Assembly (NCBI RefSeq): GCF_900108315.1
Contig: NZ_FNVB01000009.1
Span: 1-64,000, forward strand
Reading direction: 5' to 3'
Length of the DNA stretch: 64,000 nt
Source: Saccharopolyspora kobensis
GTDB lineage: Bacteria > Actinomycetota > Actinomycetes > Mycobacteriales > Pseudonocardiaceae
The position numbers were made by a program, and so were the translations under genes. Below are positions 60,086-64,000 of this stretch, in pieces; positions within the stretch are counted from its first letter, which is position 1, and each line of letters opens with the position of its first letter. The notes under the pieces are model-generated. The model searched no databases. It was not told where the DNA came from and was given only the letters and a program-made list of their open reading frames with translations.

Positions 60086-60169
60086 TTCCTTCGCTCCCAA
60101 GTGTTTTCGTGATCGGGAACGAAGTTAGGTGCGGTGTGCGGGTGCGGGCATCTGCCGCGGGGCATATCT

Positions 60170-60823
60170 TCACGCGTCGTCCCACGTGACCACGCCGTGC
60201 CGGTGCGCGTAGATCACCGCCTGCACGCGGGTCGCCAGGCCGAGCTTGGCGAGGATGCGCGCCACGTGGATCTTGACCGTGCCCGGCGCGATGTGGAGGA
60301 CGCCGGCGATCTCCGCGTTGCTGAGCCCGCGGGCCAGCTCGACCAGCACCTCGCGCTCCCGCGCGGTCAGCTCGTCGAGCTCCGCCGTCGCCGGTCGCGG
60401 CGAGGTGGCGGCGAAGCGGTGCACCAGGCGCCGGGTCACCTGCGGATCGATCAGCCCCTGGCCGCGCTCCGCGGCCCGGATCGCATCGACGAACAGCGCC
60501 GGGTCGCTGTCCTTGAGCAGGAACCCGACCGCGCCCGCCTGCAACGCGCCGAACAGGTACTCGTCCAGGTCGAACGTGGTCAGCGCGATGACGGCCGGAG
60601 GCGGTGCGAGCGACATCAGGTGCCGGATCGCGGCCAGCCCGTCCATGCGCGGCATCCGGATGTCGGTGAGCACCACGTCGGGCTCGCGCCGCTCGGCCAG
60701 CGCGACGAGATCGGCACCGTCCACGGCCGCCCCGATCACCTCGATGCCGGGCTCGCCGGTCAGCAGCATGCGGAGCCCGTCGCGGGTCGGTGCCTGGTCG
60801 TCCGCGATCAGCACCCTGGTCAT
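60170..60823 (-). CDS. NarL/FixJ-family response regulator
   Basis: A 217-aa two-component regulator. Receiver domain: VLIADDQAPTRDGLRMLL, phospho-acceptor Asp in DVVLTDIRMPRMDG (about residue 54), ALTTFD and FLLKD (Lys switch). The C-terminal LuxR-type HTH: LTAREREVLVELARGLSNAEIAGVLHIAPGTVKIHVARILAKLG. It overlaps the kinase gene by 4 bases (ATGA) and is its cognate partner. Confidence 0.96.
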   Translation of the reverse strand: MTRVLIADDQAPTRDGLRMLLTGEPGIEVIGAAVDGADLVALAERREPDVVLTDIRMPRMDGLAAIRHLMSLAPPPAVIALTTFDLDEYLFGALQAGAVGFLLKDSDPALFVDAIRAAERGQGLIDPQVTRRLVHRFAATSPRPATAELDELTAREREVLVELARGLSNAEIAGVLHIAPGTVKIHVARILAKLGLATRVQAVIYAHRHGVVTWDDA

Positions 60824-61893
60824 CGCGCTCCTCCGCGTGTCGGGATCCGGGCGCGCACCCGCCAGCCGCGCGGTTCGCGCGGGCCCGCGGCGAAGCTGCC
60901 GCCGAGCGATTCCACACGTTCCCGCATGCCGCGCAAGCCGCGTCCAGCGGGGCCCGGCACGCCGTGGCCCTGATCGTCCACTGTGATCACCAGGTGTTCC
61001 TCGTCGTCGGCGATCCGCACTTCGGCCTCCTCGGCGCTGGAATGCCTGGTCACGTTCGTCAGCGCCTCCTGCACGACGCGGTAAGCGCAGTGCCGCACGT
61101 CGCGGGGCAGATCTGCGGGGAGCGCGCCGCGCACGTCGATCCGGCCGGGCAGCCTGGCCACGAGGGCCTCCAGGTCGGGCGGTTTCTCGCTGTCGTCCAG
61201 GAGCCGGCGGATCTCCTGCAGCGCTTCGGCGGACAGCGTCGCGATGGTGGTCAGCACGGCGTCCGCCTCGGTCCCGGCGAGGGCCTTCCGCGAACCGACG
61301 GCCTGCATCCGGATCGCGCTGAGGTGGTGCCCGACGACGTCGTGCACATCGCGGGCCAGCTGCGCGCGTTCCTCCGCCCACACCTGCCTGACCTGGGCCT
61401 CCCGCAGACGTGCGAGCTGCTCGGCGCGGCTCTTCTGCAACCGCAGCGCGTATCCGAGCGCGACGGGCGCGACCGCGGTTCCCGGCACCGCGAGCAGGTC
61501 CAGCGGTTGCAGCGGTTCGTAGGCCAGCACGATGTTGAACAGCATCCAGATCGCCGAGCCGAGGGCGAGCACCGGCCAGCGGTCCTCCCGGTGGTAGGCC
61601 GCCGAACCGATCGCCGCCAGCGCCACCACCACTCCCGCCTGCGGCTGGCCCAGCACCACACCGATGCTGACCACACCGGCGGAAGCGGCTGCGGCGGTCA
61701 GCGGCAAGCGCCGGCGGAGGGCCAGCGGCGCGCACGCACCGAGCACGAGCAGCACCCACACCGGCCCCAGCTCGCCGGCGGCCGAGGAGTCGAGCACCGG
61801 AAGGCAGAGCGAGAGCGCGGCGGCCAGTGCCGCGAGCAGAGCGTCCTGGGCGCGATCGGCCAACCGCCGCCACCAGCGCACAACATCACGCAT
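60820..61893 (-). CDS. Sensor histidine kinase (HPK7/NarL-type)
   Basis: A 357-aa kinase with an N-terminal set of hydrophobic helices (about residues 20-155, four to six), then the DHp motif ERAQLARDVHDVVGHHLSAI (His in DVHD), and an HATPase_c domain with EALTNVTRHS (N box), VDDQGHGV and GRGLRGMRERVE (G box). It lacks a long extracellular loop, so it likely senses membrane or cytoplasmic signals. ATG (MRDVVRWW) preferred; the frame continues upstream into the long inverted repeat. Confidence 0.94.
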   Translation of the reverse strand: MRDVVRWWRRLADRAQDALLAALAAALSLCLPVLDSSAAGELGPVWVLLVLGACAPLALRRRLPLTAAAASAGVVSIGVVLGQPQAGVVVALAAIGSAAYHREDRWPVLALGSAIWMLFNIVLAYEPLQPLDLLAVPGTAVAPVALGYALRLQKSRAEQLARLREAQVRQVWAEERAQLARDVHDVVGHHLSAIRMQAVGSRKALAGTEADAVLTTIATLSAEALQEIRRLLDDSEKPPDLEALVARLPGRIDVRGALPADLPRDVRHCAYRVVQEALTNVTRHSSAEEAEVRIADDEEHLVITVDDQGHGVPGPAGRGLRGMRERVESLGGSFAAGPREPRGWRVRARIPTRGGAR

Positions 61894-61966
61894 CCCGCCA
61901 GCATCGCCGAACTCGCCACCGCGCACGTCTGCCGGACGGGATACGCGCGAGTCACCCTCTGCGGCT

Positions 61967-62050
61967 CCATTTCCGCTGGTAGTGGCCCGTGAGTGTTTTG
62001 TGGGGCTATAGCACCTCAAAGTACTCACGGGCCCTGACCAGCGGAAACGG
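61967..62050. repeat. Long inverted repeat in the kinase/reductase divergent promoter
   Basis: Two 28-base arms (61967-61994 and 62023-62050) pair with only four or five mismatches: TTTCCGCTGGT...GCCCGTGAGT against its complement. The 28-base interior contains GCTATAGC. It lies between divergent genes, so it is not an ordinary terminator. Confidence 0.85.
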
Positions 62051-62186
62051 AAGGTGGTCGGCAAGCGGGACGCGAGGGTTCGCACCTGCGGCGGTCGGAG
62101 CGGCGCCGCGCTGGAGTCGCTCCGACCGATTAGTTTCGGCCTTCCCCGCGGTCCACTCCGGAGAACCTCGGCAGGAAGGGCACGTC

Positions 62187-62744
62187 ATGTCCCGCGTCAT
62201 CTACTCGGTCGCCTCCTCGCTGGACGGCTACAACACCGACGCCCAGGGCGACTTCTCCTGGGCGTACCCGGGCGAAGAGGTCATCGCGGCGCTCACCGCG
62301 GACATCGGCGCGGTGAGCACCTACCTCTACGGGCGGCGGATGTACGAGACGATGGCGGGCTGGGAGACCGATCCCGCCTTCGCCGCCCAGACGCCCGAAT
62401 CGGCGCGGTGGGCGACCGCGTGGCAGGCGGCGGAGAAGATCGTCTTCTCGAAGACGCTGACCGAGGTCCGGACGAAGCGCACCAGGCTGGAGCGGGAGCT
62501 GACGGCCGAGGTGGTGGAGCGGGCGAGGGACGAGGCGACCGGTGATCTGACGGTCGAAGGTCCGACCCTGGCGCACAGCGCGCTCCGCCTGGGCCTGGTC
62601 GACGTGGTGGAGATCCTGATCTGCCCCGCCATCGTCGGCGGCGGGGCGCCGGTCCTGCCCGACGGCCTGCGGCTCGACCTCTCCCTGGAGCGGGAACGCC
62701 GCTTCGGCAACGGCATGGTCCAGCTCACCTACGCCGTCCGGTAG
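62187..62744 (+). CDS. RibD-C/dihydrofolate reductase-like protein
   Basis: A 185-aa protein of the RibD C-terminal/DHFR-like family: VIYSVASSLDGYNTDAQGDFSW, YLYGRRMYETMAGWE, KIVFSKTL, LTVEGPTLAHSALRLGLVDVVEILICPAIVGGGAPVLPDG. The fold binds NADPH or a flavin/F420; the physiological substrate is unknown. ATG chosen with GGAAGGG 7 bases upstream. Confidence 0.92.
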   Translation: MSRVIYSVASSLDGYNTDAQGDFSWAYPGEEVIAALTADIGAVSTYLYGRRMYETMAGWETDPAFAAQTPESARWATAWQAAEKIVFSKTLTEVRTKRTRLERELTAEVVERARDEATGDLTVEGPTLAHSALRLGLVDVVEILICPAIVGGGAPVLPDGLRLDLSLERERRFGNGMVQLTYAVR

Positions 62745-62803
62745 CCGCAACTCCGGCGGCCTGCCGGGCGGCCGCCGGAGATCCTGGTGGAGGTACGCGC
62801 TGG

Positions 62804-63235
62804 TCAGCGGATCGTGGCGCCGTACACGCGCTCGACCGCCATGGTGATGAGAACCCGGCGGTCGGCCACCATCACCGATCGGTACTCCGCCCAGTCCGGG
62901 TGCTCGCCCGCCGCTGCCCGGTAGTAGTCCACCAGGGCCGCGACCTCGGGGCCGTGCGGATCGGTGCCCGGGCCGGTCAGCGTCACCGGGCCTTCGGCGG
63001 TGGCCCACGAGTACCCGTCGGAGCTGGTGACCTCCAGCGCCGCCCGCGGATCCCGCCGCAGGTTCGCGGTCTTGGCCAGCCCCTCGGACGTCGAGATGCG
63101 CAGGACCCCGGACTGCTGGTCGTAGTGCGGCTGGACGGGGGAGAGCTGCGGCATGCCGTTCGACTTGATCGTGGCGAGCACGCCGAGCCGGCTCGCCGCG
63201 AGCAGCTCGTGCGGGTTGAACGCGGAAGCGGTCAT
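62804..63235 (-). CDS. PPOX-class F420/FMN-dependent oxidoreductase
   Basis: A 143-aa split-barrel protein of the pyridoxamine-5'-phosphate-oxidase-like class: LLAASRLGVLATIKSNGMPQLSPV, LRISTSEGLAKTANLRRDPRAALEV, WATAEGPVTLTG, and EYRSVMVADRRVLITMAVERVYG, as in the F420-dependent TIGR03618-type group. Likely reduces or binds F420/FMN. ATG after AGGAGG. Single gene, convergent with the reductase gene. Confidence 0.9.
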   Translation of the reverse strand: MTASAFNPHELLAASRLGVLATIKSNGMPQLSPVQPHYDQQSGVLRISTSEGLAKTANLRRDPRAALEVTSSDGYSWATAEGPVTLTGPGTDPHGPEVAALVDYYRAAAGEHPDWAEYRSVMVADRRVLITMAVERVYGATIR

Positions 63236-63785
63236 GATCGTCCTCCTGGAAGCTTGCGGAACAGCTCGACCATCGCTCAGCACTCGCTGCTGCGCTCGGT
63301 CGAGCTCGGCAGGTGCCGATAACCCGAACCCGTCCCGCGGACGAGATGTTCCGCAGTCCGGAAGCGGAACGCGCGGCGAGGTCGACTGCCGCGCGATGCT
63401 GTTGCTGGTCAGCACGAGATCGACCGCGCACCGCGGCGGTCAGCGCAGGTTCCAGCGCGGCCCTGCTCCTCGGCGCCGGGGCGCCGCGAGCGTTCGCGAC
63501 GGTCTGCCGGGGGCGCGCACCGAGCGTGCGAAAATGTTCTTCAGTCCACTTAGGCTCCGCCGTCCATCCATCATGGATTGCTGCATCCGGACCAGTTGGG
63601 CGGCCGGGAATTCGTGTACTCTGCGCCATTTCGCGAAAACCCGTGGGCCGCACCGAATTCTCGAAATCGGCGTTGATCGCGCATGTTTCGTTCTCTACGC
63701 TGCCCCGAGGGGAACTTCTTATCCGATCACTTGCTGAGCCAGGGGGTTCGGCCTGACCGGAACCAGCATGGAAACGAGGGACGAA
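63236..63785. other. Intergenic region, no gene seen
   Basis: About 550 bases between the PPOX gene and the radical SAM gene, divergently oriented. Open frames here have no family-like text. AT-richer stretches (AAAATGTTCTTCAGTCCACTTAG in part; TTCGTTCTCTACG; AACTTCTTATCCG) may include promoters for the downstream gene. I see no hairpin of note. Confidence 0.5.
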
Positions 63786-64000
63786 GTGCGCATCCTGTTG
63801 ATCAAACCCCCGATCCGTTCCTGCATGGTGGAAATCGGCAGGCACATGCCGATCGGACTGGCCTACTTGGCCGCGCAGCTGGGCGAGGCCGGCATGGAAG
63901 TCGACATCTTCGACTCGCTGGCCTACGCGGAGGACAACCACGTCGTCCCGCCCGAGGAGTACACCGACGCGGACCGCGCGAAGCTGGCCGCCCACCCGCG
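63786..64000 (+). CDS. B12-binding radical SAM protein, N-terminus (cut by window end)
   Basis: The visible 71 codons read MRILLIKPP, GRHMPIGLAYLAAQLGEAG, MEVDIFDSLA and EYTDADRAKLAA: the Rossmann-like cobalamin-binding domain that precedes the radical SAM barrel in B12-dependent methylases and related enzymes. The SAM CxxxCxxC site would lie beyond the window. GTG start chosen with GAGGG 5 bases upstream; an ATG six codons earlier (63768) is possible. Often part of natural-product pathways, but no partners are visible. Confidence 0.75.
   Translation, partial: MRILLIKPPIRSCMVEIGRHMPIGLAYLAAQLGEAGMEVDIFDSLAYAEDNHVVPPEEYTDADRAKLAAHP

Noticed and set aside
61967..62050. Long inverted repeat as a terminator
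   Set aside because: It lies between two divergent genes, 5' to both, with no transcript ending there.

Overview
The window is high-GC DNA with short intergenic gaps, GTG starts, mycothiol-type enzymes, IdeR/DmdR iron boxes, MbtH, a DUF3817-ctaB pair and two- and three-gene overlapping operons. This points to an actinomycete, most likely of the Pseudonocardiaceae; Saccharopolyspora-like is my best guess, by inference only. I see no transposase, integrase, phage gene, CRISPR array or replication origin.

Layout. 0-15 kb is mostly housekeeping: the end of an rRNA operon (5S rRNA plus terminator), ilvD, a class I ribonucleotide reductase operon nrdA-nrdB behind a cobalamin riboswitch, an iron-siderophore binding lipoprotein under an iron box, alkB, a tandem pair of tRNA-Lys(CTT), an L,D-transpeptidase, tRNA-His, oligoribonuclease, an acyl-CoA synthetase and a few unknowns. 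15-19 kb holds a TPP riboswitch-thiD-tenA thiamine unit and a DivIVA-like coiled-coil gene pair. 19.3-31.9 kb is a siderophore cluster: a GNAT acyltransferase, a dimodular NRPS (C-A-T-C-A-T-TE), MbtH, an MFS exporter, a siderophore-interacting flavoreductase and an N-hydroxylating monooxygenase, with candidate iron boxes at three promoters. 32-37 kb has a luciferase-like monooxygenase, DUF3817-ctaB, a PIG-L deacetylase with a mycothiol-type isomerase, and a snapalysin protease.

37.3-56.1 kb is the most unusual region. On the + strand lie grpE-like, hsp70-like, a large helical/FN3-like protein, a zinc-ribbon GTPase, a GTPase-associated protein (GAP1-like), a second membrane-anchored zinc-ribbon GTPase and a 41-aa membrane peptide, several joined by ATGA overlaps. 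On the - strand lie a 1229-aa TPR-CHAT (caspase-like) protein and a second Hsp70-like protein. A RES-domain toxin/antitoxin pair sits between the two arms. The architecture resembles computationally predicted chaperone/GTPase/CHAT conflict (anti-invader) systems. No function has been shown here.

56-64 kb has a secreted propeller-like protein, a solitary C-terminal half of a Csb2-like (type I-G CRISPR) protein, a secreted tripeptidyl-aminopeptidase-type hydrolase, a NarL-type two-component system, a RibD/DHFR-like reductase, a PPOX-family protein and the start of a B12-binding radical SAM gene.

Two dispersed repeat families cross these regions. Family 1 is an AT-rich perfect or near-perfect hairpin of about 46 bp whose arms covary; it has five copies, one translated in frame inside the NRPS. 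Family 2 is a GC-rich intergenic sequence of about 140 bp with two long and two short copies.
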